From assembly GCA_951217055.1 (NCBI GenBank), contig OX578280.1, forward strand, positions 35,477,628 to 35,541,627: a stretch of 64,000 bases of DNA, given 5' to 3'. The translations under genes and the position numbers were made by a program. Below the pieces are notes generated by a model. That model had not been told where the DNA came from and did not search any database. It was given only the letters and a program-made list of their open reading frames with translations. Of this stretch, positions 35,669-48,434 are shown piece after piece. Position 1 is the first letter of the stretch, and each line of letters opens with the position of its first letter. Origin of the DNA: Gerris lacustris (taxonomy: Eukaryota > Arthropoda > Insecta > Hemiptera > Gerridae).

Positions 35669-37350
35669 ACTAGCTGGGTACCCGTGCTTCGCTACGGAGT
35701 GTTATTAAAATTACATACGTTTATAAACAACCATAAAGAAACATAAATTATTTTACTATGCAAGAATATCTAGATTCTATCCATCCCACTTATTTCTATA
35801 TCACCTCCTCTTTGATAAGCTTATTTTCAAATATCCTAAATTTACCCCCCCCCCCTAAATGAAAATATGACAAAACTGTACATAAGAACAATTACTGTAC
35901 TCTTAAAGAGCTTTTGCATCATGAAGGGTATTCATTACATTGACCCCATATTCATTACTTGTACCGTACCCCTGTGTACCAAAATTTAAATTTCGAAAAA
36001 TTCATGTAGACAGTGACCTCCCCCTTGCTTTGAAGTAAAAGTGTGTAAATATTTATCGAGATCGGACTGAAACTGTGGATTTTTATAAAGAACATACACA
36101 CACTCATACGTTGACTTTTAAATATAGATATACATTTTCATTTTACCCTCCTCCTATATGAAAATATGACAAAAATGTACATAATAACAATTACATTCCT
36201 CTTAAAGAGCTTTTCAACGATATGCATCATGAAGGGTATCCATTACTTTGACATTTGTACCCCGTACCCCTGTGTACTAAAATTTTAATTTCTTAATCTG
36301 ATGTAGGCAGTTACTTTCACCTTGTTTTGAAGAAAAAGTGTGTAAATATTCATCAAAACGGGATAAAACTGTAGATTTGTATGAACGACATACCCTGTTA
36401 TTCAGGCACTTCTTTTTATATACGATATATCAATATTTTCCATTTTACCCCCTCCTAAATGAACATATGACAAAACTGTATATATCAACAATTACTGTAC
36501 TTTTAAAGAGCTTTTCAACGATATGCATCTTGAAGGGTATTCATTACTTTGACCCCGTATTCATTACTTGTATACCCTGTACCCATGTGTAGCAAAATTT
36601 AAATTTAGAAAATTCATGTAGACAGTGTTTTCCCTCTTGCTTTGAAAGTCAAGTGAGCAAATTTTCATTAAGATCGGACTAAAACTGTAGATTTGTATAC
36701 AGAACATGCACACACAAATATACAAACACGTATATATATAGATATAGCTATATTTTTTCATTTTACCCCCCTTATAAATGAAATTATGACAAAACTGTAC
36801 CTAACATCAATTACTGTACTCTTAAAGAGCTTTTCAACGATATGCATCACGAAGGGTATTCATTACTTTGACCCCGCATTTATTACTTGTACCCCGTACC
36901 CCTGTGTACCAAAATTTAAATTTCGAAAATTCATGTAGACCTTGATTTTTTCCTTGCTTTGAAGGTCAAGTGTGCAAATTTTCATCGAGATTGGACTAAA
37001 ACTGTAGATTTGTATAAAGAACAAATTTGATATAGCTATATTTTTCCATTTTACCCCCCTCCTAAATGAAAATATGACAAAACTGTACATAACATCAATT
37101 ACTGTACTCTTAAAGAGCTTTTCAACGATATGCATCACGAAGGGTATTCATTACTTTGACCCCGCATTCATTACTTGTACCCCGTACCCCTGTGTACCAA
37201 AATTGAAATTTCGAAAATTCATGTAGACCTTGATTGTTTCCTTGCTTTGAAGGTCAAGTGTGCAAATTTCCATCAAAATCGGGCTAAAACTGTAGATTTG
37301 TATAAAGAACAAACACACACACATACGTTGACTTTTATATATATAGATTA
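35669..37350 (+). repeat. Tandem array of five about 300-bp monomers with a GC-rich head
   Basis: A head reading agctgggtacccgtgcttcg with ctacgg precedes five monomers starting near 35,845, 36,143, 36,441, 36,761 and 37,050. Each monomer has the pattern tttacccccc, atatgacaaaactgta, cttaaagagcttttcaacga, tgcatcacgaagggtattca, tgtaccccgtacccctgtgt and aaactgtagatttgtat. A CA-rich stretch and atatatagat close the last one. Peptides readable in any frame are repeats of this unit, not genes. Class not recognised. Confidence 0.8.
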
Positions 37351-37989
37351 TTATTATATATACTGTTTAATAGGAGTTAGATACGAAAAATTAACCTTTT
37401 TAGATAAATACTAAAAAGAGAAACTTTATTAATATTCATTCACATATAAAATGAATATTTTTAATATTCTGCACTTATTGCGTATACAGTTATTAATTCC
37501 ATCTTTATAGCATTTCAAAATTGAATTATTCACTTGTCACTAAAAAAAGGGTTGGTGTCAGATTTTTTTTACTTCTTTTTTATATTTTTGTTAAACGTCA
37601 AAGTTGATGTAGGCAAAAATTCCATGATTGTTGAAGCGTTAGGTTCTAGGATGGCAGTTGACGTTTCGTGCATAATGACGTTATACACGGTCGACTGCAG
37701 CTCAAACATTCCGCATTGATTGAAGGACCAAATCATGTTAAAACAGGTTCCACTTGTAAACATTTCCCGATAAAGATATACCGTTTGAAATTCTAAACTG
37801 ATGTATTCTTGATTTCAAAAATGCATAAATAATTCAAATAATTTTTTTCAATAACGCGTCTGAAGTAAAAGTATTACTTGATATTGAAATATCTATAATA
37901 TCTTACACACGTATGTATAAAATTGTTATTTTTCGAATTGGGCTAATATTCTGTATTTCCCAGTTTCACATAGTTTTATGAAGATCAAG
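37351..37989. other. Gene-free AT-rich stretch
   Basis: I see no gene or repeat that I can place. Confidence 0.6.
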
Positions 37990-38625
37990 TTAACAAAAAA
38001 AAATAGACTGCCAAGTGGTGTGGCACAAAGCTTCCTCGCATCCTATCACATACTTTATTGATTTTATGCTTTTACAAGCCATTATTGTCTAATTTGTTTA
38101 ATTGTTTAATTGTTTCCCCCGTTTTAATGTCTGTCAAAATTGTTTGGATTTATTACATGAATTAAAGTATCAATTTAATAAACGTTAAAGAACGCAGACG
38201 GTTCCAATTGATCTGTAGCTATCTGCGGGTTATTTGCGATAAACTATATAAGTTTCATCCAAATAAGATAAGTACTTTTAAAGCTACAGATGTAAATAAA
38301 TGTATGTTTGTGCACATATGGAAGAGAAGCAAATGAGCGTAGGAGGTTGAAACTTATATGGGACTAACAATGAGCTAGTTGTGAACTACCATTCAAATTT
38401 CATTAAAATCAGACGTGTTGTTTTTAAGATAAGTTGGTTTGCAAAAATTAAGTGACAGACAGACACGGAACCAAAAATGTTTCCTGATGTCTGAAACGGA
38501 TTTCTGTCTTGGAATTTTTGAAATCCGAGAGCTAAAAATGTTTCGTTCTTCAGAAAGATCATAGCTGTAACGGAAGCTGTGTGATCATATATCACAAAGC
38601 TTCGGTAAGCTCGAAAGCAAAAAAA
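37990..38625 (+). repeat. Repeat family R2, near-complete copy
   Basis: Starts gactgccaagtggtgtggca and ends at the degraded hairpin cttcggtaagctcgaaagc. Shared blocks with the copies at 41,026-42,345 and 60,720-61,115 include tttcccccgttttaatgtct, attaaagtat, gcagacggtt, aatgtatgtttgtgc and ggttgaaacttatatgggac. About 635 bp, non-coding, AT-rich. The hairpin near one end would suit a Helitron-like terminus, but I cannot demonstrate it. Confidence 0.7.
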
Positions 38626-38689
38626 AATGTTCATCTATTTGTCTATTTGGTAATCTGTTGTGTCTGCTTGACCGATTTTAATGAAATTA

Positions 38690-39258
38690 ATCGAGCTGAT
38701 TAGAAATATATATTTTTTGGTTATAAGCTTGGATAGGCCTAGCGTAGGCGAGTTTAAAGTAGATGGGAAAAGCCCCCCCCCCCCCCCCTCTATCTCGCTT
38801 ATGTTAAGTGCACAAATCTGGCAATCGATTTCTAACTTACTTCCCGAATAGCTAGACATTTGAAACTTTTAGCATAGCTCAGAACACGATGACAATGCAT
38901 TATTTTAATACTTTTAGCCATCTTTTAGCAGAATTTAATTGGTTTTCAGCAAATTTTGTTGTACGGAAAGTTAGTTCGGAAAAAATCCTCAAGTTATTTT
39001 ATTTGTTTTGCCATATCCCATATTTATGCAATCTTCATTTTGACGGGTCTCAAATTTGTGATAGATAAACATTGAATGACAGCAAAACAGGAAATATCGA
39101 TTATATTATTTATCGATTATATTATTTATATTATTTCAAATATATTGATGGCACGCTTTAGATTTGGTGTTGGGGAGATCCGTTGTACAAAGTTTGTCCT
39201 TTTATAGGTTTAAGATCAGCTCCCTAGATGGTTGCCATTTATGTGAAGTAAATAAATT

Positions 39259-39296
<38 letters not shown>

Positions 39297-39583
39297 CACT
39301 AACATTATATATTATATAAAAATAACAATTATATTATCAACATTACATACGATTCAACAGAAAATTTAAAAACGTAGTATATAAAAAGTTCTTTTTATCT
39401 TGAAATTATATGTTTGTAGTCCGGTTCAGTGGCAAAAAGAAAATAAACTTTATCAGAAGTTTGTTTATGTGTTTTGAGAATATCAGACCCATAGGATAGT
39501 TCAAAGTAAGCTTTTTAGCATTTTAAAAAACGCCATCAATAGGGTACTATTTAAACAATTCAGTGTTGCCTACGGTCCCTCGC
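38690..39583 (+). repeat. Repeat family R1, copy split by R3
   Basis: R1 sequence runs from cgagctgatta (38,693) through the C-rich tract to about 38,819. It resumes at tttgtagtccggttcagtgg (39,413) and ends GTTGCCTACGGTCCCTCG (39,583), which is the inverse of the R1 start. The interval between is an R3 copy. Confidence 0.7.
38820..39392 (+). repeat. Repeat family R3, copy 1
   Basis: About 573 bp from caatcgatttctaacttact to agtatataaaaagttct, interrupting R1. It matches the inverted copy at 41,270-41,982 in several blocks (acatttgaaacttttagca, ggaaagttagttcggaaaaa, ataaacattgaatgacagc, ttgtacaaagtttgtccttt, ttataggtttaagatcagct). It contains a 35-T tract at 39,262-39,296. Non-coding. Confidence 0.7.
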
Positions 39584-39620
39584 TGTGTGCTGACTAGCAC
39601 ACACTTGACACTTGACCTGT

Positions 39621-40299
39621 TTATTATAAATTTAGATTAGTGACCAATCACTCCCTTTTTCATCCAATTTAAAAAATTAAAATCGAAAGAATATTATTTC
39701 TTGGTCTCATGCTTCTATATTAAATCCTCCCTTGAAAATCAAATTTAATAAGAAACAAATCATTTATCCTTGAATAGTTCTCATAAAACTTTGTTCCACT
39801 AATATAAAAAAAGTTTGTATTTAAATAGTTAATTCTATTAAAAATTCATTCTTCCAAAATGAAGATCTTCAACTTACTTCAACTCGTATTTGATGTTCTA
39901 CTCAAGGTAGCGAATTGCAATAAAAAATAATATTATATTAGAAAGGAAATAAATAAAGATAATTTCTATGTACATTAATGTTTTTATTGAAATCCATTCT
40001 CTTAATCTTATCTAAAATTAGATTTCAACTTCAGTGTAATCTAATATTTTCAATTTCATAACTTTTTTTTAAAGGTAATAACAAAGTTCTAAAACAATCA
40101 GGGTGTAGTCTAAGTAAAAAGGACTTTGAAAGTCTTTTTTAACTTTTTTTATACATTTTCAGAAATAATTCCTCAGCGTCTCTCATCCGTAAACAAGAGG
40201 CAAAAACTCCAATATCTTTAGTGTTAAAATTCATTTTTTTTTCTTTCTTGCAAACAACCTAATGCTATTCAAATTTTATTACTTTAATACACACACACA

Positions 40300-40351
<52 letters not shown>

Positions 40352-40857
40352 TGTGTAGACAAACCCCTTTTGCATTTTAACATAAATACATTGAGAGTAG
40401 GAAGAGAAGAGACATTGTAATATTCATTTATTTATAAGAGGTAAGGTATATATTGCGACACCTGTTTTTGGATTTCTTAGGAAAAAGGTCAAAAGATTTT
40501 TTGAATTTCTTTTATATTAAATCTCCTACAGCTTTTTTCCTTATTATACATTCAATTTAAGTAGAAATTTGGACTTTTTCCCTAATTTGCTTCCGAGTTA
40601 ATTGAAGGTAACGGAAGCGTCTTGATCATTCTTAAGAATGAATATGTTTGTTCTAAAATGCTCAAAAGATTGAAGATAAATTGGCCATAATTTTGTTTTT
40701 ATCCAATTTGATTATAACAAGACATTTCAATACATTGTCATTTGCGATATGGCCTACGGACAGACAGAGAGACAGAGACGAGACAAGAAATAATCTTTGA
40801 TATGATTTGTTAAATTAAATGCAGTTTGACATAAGAAACTTTTAATTTATAAATTTT

Positions 40858-40944
<87 letters not shown>

Positions 40945-41025
40945 TGTGTGTGTATTATACTGTCTGAAGTACGCATTAGTAAAAATCAAAACATTGGTGA
41001 ATAAGGAAAAAAATAATAAACAAAT
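39621..41025. other. Gene-free spacer with AT microsatellites
   Basis: No gene. (AT)n tracts lie at 40,314-40,346 and 40,861-40,941, the latter followed by (gt)n. A small reversed R2 end with its hairpin is at about 40,590-40,650 (cttccgagttaattgaaggt, aacggaagc). Confidence 0.7.
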
Positions 41026-42345
41026 AATTAGTGTGGCGCATAGCTCCCTATTCATTAATGATTTTATAGTATTAAAACCTATTATTATCAAATTTATTTA
41101 ATTTCCCCCGTTTTTTTAAAACTGTCAAAATAGTTTTGATTTTTTACATTAATTAAAGTATAAATTTAGAAAAATTTAAGGAGCGCAGGCGGTTAAAATT
41201 AATCTGCGGCTACTTTTGACAAACCATCCAAATTTCAAAATAATTGCAAGATAGACAGAACTTTTTATATACTATACGTTTTTAAATTTTCTATTGAATC
41301 ATATGTAATGTTGATAATATAATTGCTATTGTTATATATAATGATAGTGAAAAAATAAATAGTTCCGAATTTATTTACTTCATATAAATGACAACCAACT
41401 AGACAGCTGATCTTAAACCTATAAAAGGACAAATCTTTGTACAACGGATCTCGCCAACACCGATTCTAAACCGTGCCATTGATATGCCCCCGTGTAGGGG
41501 ACGTTAAGAGAAGAAAAATGAGTACAAGTAAAGAAGAACAGATAAAGAAAAATTAAACCGATACCTAGGACATAAGTATAAACAAACCTGGTTGTCACAC
41601 GTCAATTAATTTATTTCTTTGTTTACTTTTCCTGTTTAGCTGTCATTCAATGTTTATCTCTTAAAAATACTATTACCTAGTTTTTACATAGCAAAATGGC
41701 CTGATATAATCATTCTTGAACAATTTTAACAATTTTATTAGCCATACCAGGTATTAAAATAAAAAAATCATTAATTTGAAACCCCTTCAAATAACTTATA
41801 AAATAACTTGGGGATTTTTTCCGAACTAACTTTCCGTACAGCAAAATTTGCTGAAAACAAATTAAATTCTGCTGAAAGATGGCTAAACGTACTATAATAA
41901 TGCATTGTCATGTTGACCTGAGTTATTCTAAAAGTTTCAAATGTCTAGCTACTCGGGAAGTTAGTTAAAAATAGATTGCAAAATTTGTACTGGACACACA
42001 GACAAACAAGAAAGCAAGCAAATAACAACGTAGTAAAATTCAGATAAGTGCTTTTGATGATATAGGTGTAAATAAATGTATGTTTGTGCGCATGTGTACG
42101 AGAAAAAAATAACCGCAGAAGGTTGAAACTTATATGGGACCAACAATGGGTTAATTATAACCTTCCACACAAATTTCAATAAAATCAGATGAGTAATTTT
42201 CAAGATATGTTAGTTCGCAAAAATTGAGGGACAGACTCGAAACTATGTTCCCTGATGTCTAAAACGGATTTCTGTTTTGGAATTTTTAAAATTGGAGACC
42301 AAAAATATTTTTGTTTTTTGGAACTATCACATAGCATCAGAACAT
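41026..42345 (+). repeat. Repeat family R2, copy split by R3
   Basis: R2 sequence from attagtgtggcgcatagctc to about 41,269, then again from ataagtgcttttgatga (42,044) to about 42,345 (ttttggaactatcac). The break in between holds the inverted R3 copy. Together the two parts cover most of R2. Confidence 0.7.
41270..41982 (-). repeat. Repeat family R3, copy 2 (inverted)
   Basis: Reverse-complement relative of 38,820-39,392, with about 140 bp of additional sequence near 41,490-41,630. Because it faces copy 1 across a 1.9-kb spacer, the pair forms a large imperfect inverted repeat. Confidence 0.7.
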
Positions 42346-42684
42346 TGGAAAATAAATATGTATGTATTGATATATATCGTACTTTAATGACCATATCTGT
42401 CATATTATAATGTAATAATTAAGTAAATAAATAATGTAAACCTCACCTGTTGAACATTTTAATTTATTTTTAATAATAAATAAATTAAATTAGACATTAT
42501 TGGATTTAAATTCAGTAAATATATGTAAATGAGAAAATTTTGTTCGAATTTGTCTGACTGTTTTTTTTTTGTTTTTTTTTGTAAAATTATCACAATGCTT
42601 CCGAGACCTTCCTTAAAAGCAAAACATATGAAAAAATTTGGTTTGTATTTGTATTTATTTTCTGTTTAAGTTTGTTCAGTGTTT

Positions 42685-43160
42685 AAGCCACTTACACGAT
42701 CCAAATATACGTTGACCAAGTCAGTTTTGACTCTACTTTGACGCTACTTTGATCGTGTAAACAGTGCGTCAAAGTCAACTTGGATATCCAAGTTGAGTTG
42801 GATGGGTTCCATCTAAGTAGACTTTGATAAAACGAGCTGTGAAAATATGCCAGACGTGAGGTTGAGCTAGGTTTTGTTAACCTGAAGGTGATATACCACC
42901 ACTGTTTTAAAACTATGTAATTAGCACAATTTAACTGGAAAATTCCAGAGGGAAAAATATTTCACACAATCTATCTTAACCTCTACTCTATAGTGTATCC
43001 AAATGCCACTTCGGATCAAGTTTACTTTGATCATGTAAACCTTACATCAAAGTTCCACAAACACTTGGACCAAGTGGATTTGATCAAAGTGACTTGGACC
43101 AAGTGGATTTGATCAAAGTGACTTGGACCAAGTACACTTGGATAGTGTCAACCCGGCTTT
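42685..43160. mobile_element. Palindrome-rich MITE
   Basis: Ends are imperfect inverted repeats: AAGCCACTTACACGATCCAA on the left and the inverse of tccaagt...aacccggcttt on the right, read as AAGCCGGGTTGACACTATCC. The interior holds a perfect 20-bp palindrome (42,776-42,795, CAACTTGGATATCCAAGTTG), a 15-bp CACTTGGACCAAGTG palindrome and two copies of a 29-bp direct repeat near 43,068-43,125. Non-coding; superfamily not recognised. Confidence 0.65.
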
Positions 43161-44832
43161 ACTTATATTCACGTTAAGGTAAAGATTATGATTAAAACGC
43201 GAAAAGGTTTAATTGAGAAAGTTTGTCCGAAAATGTATATTTATAGTGGGAGTGGAAAGGGAGGAAAAAAGTATTGTATGTCTGTAGTATCAAAAAGCTG
43301 AACAAAGTGTCAAGCAAGTTGTTTGTTAACTTAAACCTGTATATCTGTGGGATTGGAGCCAAGATTTGTTCTACAAGAGAAGATTTATTTGAGTTAGTAA
43401 AGGGAGTAAGGGTAGCTTTGTGTTTGAAAGAGAACTAGGTGTAAATCTAAATCCAGCTATAGAAGAAACATTGGGTGTAACTCCTTAGAGTTAACTCTTG
43501 TTCTTTTTAACGCTAGTCTACTTCTTCTGTCTCTTGAGGGTGCTTACCTACTTGCTATCACAATATCTGCCCTTTACCATCATAAATAAATAAAATACAC
43601 CTTTCTTCTCTTAGCTTTTATCACCTCATTCAGGCATCATTACGGAACTTTATAATAAAATTATATGAAGTGTTATCACTTTACTCCGTATAATGTTGGT
43701 ATAATTAGTTACTTTTGTTTAACAAATGCTTAATTAATTATTTAAAATATATAACTAATCCATTATTATTTGAGAGAAAAGGGATGATACACAGTAAAAA
43801 TTAAACGGGCTACATATGCTCTTCCTTTATAGTGCAACGCTATATAATGGCGACTAATCGCTGTTTTTAATAGATTTCCTTTAACGATTTAGATTAACAG
43901 AACATAACTTCTTACTCGTGCCCCTTTCTTGACCTCCTAATTTATTAGAATCAAATAAATTTCACCTTTTATAACTGGCGGGGGGGGGGGGGGGGGGGGT
44001 TAAATTAGATGTTCGACATTTTTATCGAAAAAGAAATTTAGAATATTATCGTAAACTAAGTATATTAAGAATTCAAATTTTTAAGTTTTATGTAGTACTC
44101 ATACTACAGAAAGATTAAATTGTACTTTAAATCAAATTATAATTATCATTAACTACGAGAGACATAGTCCTGGTGCGGGGGTCTATAAGTATATTAAGTT
44201 TCAACTAGATTTGGTTGAAATAATCATTAAATACATAGCTGTAATTTGTAAGAATGTATGTTTAAGAGTGAAAAATATCCTTGTTTTGTTCGCATGTCAC
44301 TGAAAACTGAAAACACATAGTGTAGATTTCGAGGTGGACGCTTATCCTGAATGATCCGGCTTCTAATGTTTCTCTAATCTTTTAAGCCTTAGGTTTTAAC
44401 GAATGGAAGATACTCTCTTGTTTTAAAAAAAATATTTTATTTTTGCAGGGCTTACCTTTTTTTACTTCGGCCTACTATTCAATTCAAACACGCACCTTAC
44501 TTTATAAGATATTTATGAATCCCTGCAACACAGCTATGGTAAATTTGTTTGTAGCTTTAGAAATATTTTATAAGAAAATCCGACCAATCAATAAAAACGG
44601 ATTATATTTGTCACGGATTCGGAAAATCGTAAAAGATAACAATAAAATTATTTAAAAAGTCAAGTTACCAATGCTCTATATATCAAGCTTAAAATGTCAA
44701 TTTAAAAAAAAAAAAAATGTATGATAAATGTTGCTAATAATAAATAATGGATAAAATTACATACTCTACTATTTTGCTACGCGATTACTAGTTTTCTGTG
44801 ACTAATAATGTAATTTATGTGTTATTTTCCAG
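43161..44832. other. Gene-free stretch with a 20-G tract
   Basis: No supported gene. An uninterrupted run of 20 G sits at 43,980-43,999 in an otherwise AT-rich background. A possible splice acceptor (tatttttgcag) ends at 44,450, followed by a 70-codon open stretch with no recognised domain. Confidence 0.5.
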
Positions 44833-44958
44833 AACTGTTTGGATAAAGGGAAGACACGAAACTATAGTCTAAGGACGCAGATCATGAAATGTTTTGAGAA
44901 GAATCGTCGATGCAAAATGTTATCTTACAGGAGGGCTAAAGCATCAAATGGCAAGTGA
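44833..44958 (+). CDS. Candidate terminal exon, unassigned
   Basis: The sequence gttattttccag, a good 3' splice-site match, is followed by 41 open codons and TGA at 44,956. The product would be basic and Cys-containing (NCLDKGKTRNYSL...). Base composition is less AT-rich than the surroundings. I do not recognise a family, and no upstream exon was identified, so this may be chance. Confidence 0.2.
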   Translation, partial: NCLDKGKTRNYSLRTQIMKCFEKNRRCKMLSYRRAKASNGK

Positions 44959-45386
44959 AATTCATTGCATTTCTATTCTTTAAAAATGTTACCAATTACT
45001 CTCTATACTTTCTAATATAAATAAAAACTTTGTTGTGACGCAACAGTCAGTGAAGGGCCTACATCTGTCAAAGGGCTTATAAAAATATTTATATATATAT
45101 ACATAACTCATGACACGGAGTTAGTATATCGTCCTATCACCTTTATAAACCTTTTCTCATAGACAACTGAATAGATACAACTTCACACATCCAGCAATCC
45201 ATAGGGGGATGCTGGGTGAACAACGAGCGTGGGGCATTTTGCAGGAGTTGGAAATCGAACGGGAATTTTATAGCAATGCGCTACCGGAGATCCCCTTTCT
45301 CACATACGTAGTATATGAGGAGAAAGTATTGTGATGTCGCAAAAATATGATTCTAAAATGTTGTTAGATTTACACGTCTTAACGTC

Positions 45387-45470
45387 TCCATACACGATCA
45401 AACATTTTGCAAATGGCAAATTAAGGCCAATTTAGGCAAATTTAGGCCAAACACGTGTATGGGGGCCTTT
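45387..45470. mobile_element. About 85-bp foldback, MITE-like
   Basis: Ends ctccatacacgatcaaac and, inverted, CCCCATACACGTGTTTGG are similar. The middle has repeated ggcaaattaaggcc/ggcaaatttaggcc blocks. A minus-strand tRNA-like stretch lies just upstream, about 45,237-45,300 (box-B-like CGTTCGATTTCC and a box-A-like ccggtagcgcattg). Confidence 0.35.
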
Positions 45471-48434
45471 AAGATCACGGCACTCGTTTAATTTGTTTCC
45501 ACCGTGTGATATTCCTTTGTCCCAAAGTACGTTGTACTTAATATCCCTTTCTCTTAATAGTTATTAACTTTGTTATCCACCCTAATTTTCATCATTTTAT
45601 GGATATTAATATTGGTGGGTACCATAGTAAAAGAGACGTATGGGTTCGACTTTTTTACTTTGTTACTGTTACCTATCACTTTTTACTTTTCCTCACCATT
45701 GGTAGGAAAAGTATTGTTTTCACCCTACATTTTTTTTTCGAGATTCAATTGAATTATCCGTTTTGGGTGTTTTTAAGACCTCCTGAGTGGTTTTGAGCAC
45801 GACGTCTGTATGTATGTATGTGTGTTATCATCGCAGCGCCCAGGGTATTTATTTAACCTATAGAGTTTCAACTTGGCAGAAAAATCAGTCCTTACTTCTA
45901 GTTGTGGTGCTTGAAAAATCAACATTTTACGCCATCTTGAACCCAGTTTTCTGAGTCAGCAAAATTAAAGAAAATTTAAAAAATCGAAAAGTGGGTCGAT
46001 CAAATTGAAATTTGGCACAAATTTACCTCCCTGTAAGATCCACCAACTTTAATTTTGATATTGTCCGCCATTGAAGTTATTTGAAGAATTTTAAATCTTT
46101 GGCGGTTAACAATACCGAAAGTATAAATACGTTTTTGACTTATAGCATATCGTTGGTACCGGTAAAAAGTAAGGAACAAGTATAAAAAACTCGATGAAAT
46201 CCCGATGGATCTCGATTTTTTTTTACTTGATTTTCCATCCAGCTTAAAAGTTAAAAGCGAACATAATTATTATTAATTAGTGCGATACTTTTGTTAATCG
46301 TTGAAATTTGTTTACATCTGTCACAATACCGCTAAAATTCAAATAATTAAATAAACGAAATAAAATAAAAATAAATAATGAATAAACATTTTTTTGAAAA
46401 ATTATTATATAAAAATCAGTTAGTTCAAAACGGTCACTCATCCGAGTGCTGATCACGCCCTATGCTGCTTCCTCCTGCTGCGAAGCATCAGGAGAGGCCA
46501 GAAGTGGGTGGTGTCCGAAGTGAGGAAATGTTCCGAGTTACCCCCAACCCGATTTTTTTAAAAGGTTTTAAAAGAGAACAAGATCCCTGAGTACAAAAAA
46601 GTGGTTTTTAGGAAATGCATGTCTGTCGTGTGTGCAGACACGTGGTTACTGGGTCACTTTCTATTACATTCATTACGCACATGTTCAGAAAAGTCATTCC
46701 CTGATGCGAAATCGAGAAATGTATTTTTGCTAAAAAATATGCACCCGAAACCTCAACTAAATAATTTCTTGAAAATTTAAAAAAGTTTTTTTATAAACTT
46801 AATTTTTTTCTTATATTAAGTAGTTAATCTCCTGATAGAGAAAACTTTTTTTTTTGGAAAGTTAGTTCCTTTATTAAAACCTAAAGTTAAGCGTGAAACC
46901 TAATTAAATTAAGTAAGGGGGAGTCAAAAGATTTAGAGAGAAAAATAATCAAAATTATAATGTTTAAAAATTTAATTTGATTATTTAAGTGTTTAAGTGT
47001 TAATTTATTAATAATGAATAATTTCCTTTTAGTCTAACTAAAAAATTAGATTAGTTAATAAATAATGAAGTTGAATTATCTTTTACTTCTCATATAAATA
47101 GCATGTATAAAAAGAGAAAGTACTGGGATGTCATGAACATTTTATTTTGAGATTTGCACTTTTTAAGGTCCCTTATCTTTTCTATCTCTTCGTATATAAT
47201 ATGTACTTATTATGTGTTCAAAAAGAACAAGAGACTAAGAAACATAAATTATTCACAAAAAGAAGTGAAATTCCAACAAAAACATTGTGCAAAAATAATA
47301 AGCTAAGTCACGCGTAAAACGTTGTGTGATCATTGGTATAGCCAAGTCTCCCCCTGTCAAAATAAGTTCTACTAGGTCTAATTTATCCAGTAAAAGTAAG
47401 TGATGTTGTTTGTCTGTCCTCCTCTTTATTTTCTGACCTTCACAAACTCATACGTTTCTTTCCCATATCACTCTACACGTTTAAAAGTTGTTTTTAAAAT
47501 ATGTTTTCTTTGCCGTCTATCTTCTGTTGTAAAACGGTTTGGACGATTAAAAATGTAGTTCATTTAAATACGAATTTAACCATATAAGTAGTTTCCTGGG
47601 AAAAATCTAGTCCCCGAGATATTGACACAAATCAATTTGTCCCATCTAAAATCTACTCGTATAATATGCAAACAACCACCTGTTGAACACTATAAATGTG
47701 TTAAATATTCGATCTACCTATATATTCTATGTACATAGTTACAACTTAACGCTTTTTCTATCGCCAGTTGTTCCGGGAGAACGGCCCAATCAATTTTCCT
47801 GAATATTTTTGCTCATCATCGCATAAAAGCTCTAAATTTACCCGCTGTCGCTAGATTTTCCGTTTTCTGTCTCCTTTTATTTTTATCGCATTGAGAAGAT
47901 ATTTGCAATATTGGTAGAAGATAGCGGTGGATGAAGTGTGACTTATTCATGGTGCAGACGTACCTGCAGATGGCCTCCTCTTCTCCTTCACAACTTAACT
48001 CTGGTCTCTACAATTAGATGTTGACATTAAGCATCGCTCTTTAAAATACTCTCTCAAATGAGACAATTATTCTCATAATTATGTATTTTTCAACAACCAT
48101 AAAGTGCAAGTCAATTATGGGATATGCGCACAAACAAGTTTTAAGCGAGGACTGTTTAAACAAATATTAAATATATACATAATTTCAATTTTCTCTTAGA
48201 AATGTCGATAAAAAATTTAAGTTCACGATTGTACTCTATCTGCATGTAACCATATAATCTACCACTTTAATCTAATTTCGTATCGAATCACGTATTATAT
48301 GAAAAAGTTAAAAACTTTTAATTGCCACCTGGCTGAACAAGAAAATCATCATCAGCTTTTGATAATTAATGAAATAGTAGATTTTAATAGATAATGATCA
48401 CACTCGATGACATAGATAATGACACTCTATTTGT
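45471..48434. other. Gene-free stretch with diverged repeats
   Basis: No supported gene. GC-richer patches occur at about 46,440-46,560 and 47,760-48,010, without a domain I can name. Confidence 0.55.

Noticed and set aside
36338..37414. Several 65-91-codon open frames with shared peptide blocks
   Set aside because: All lie in the about 300-bp tandem array and repeat the same unit in different frames, so similarity between them is not evidence of a gene family.
40810..41091. 93-codon minus-strand open frame with long Tyr-Ile runs
   Set aside because: The peptide is just the translation of an (AT)n microsatellite.
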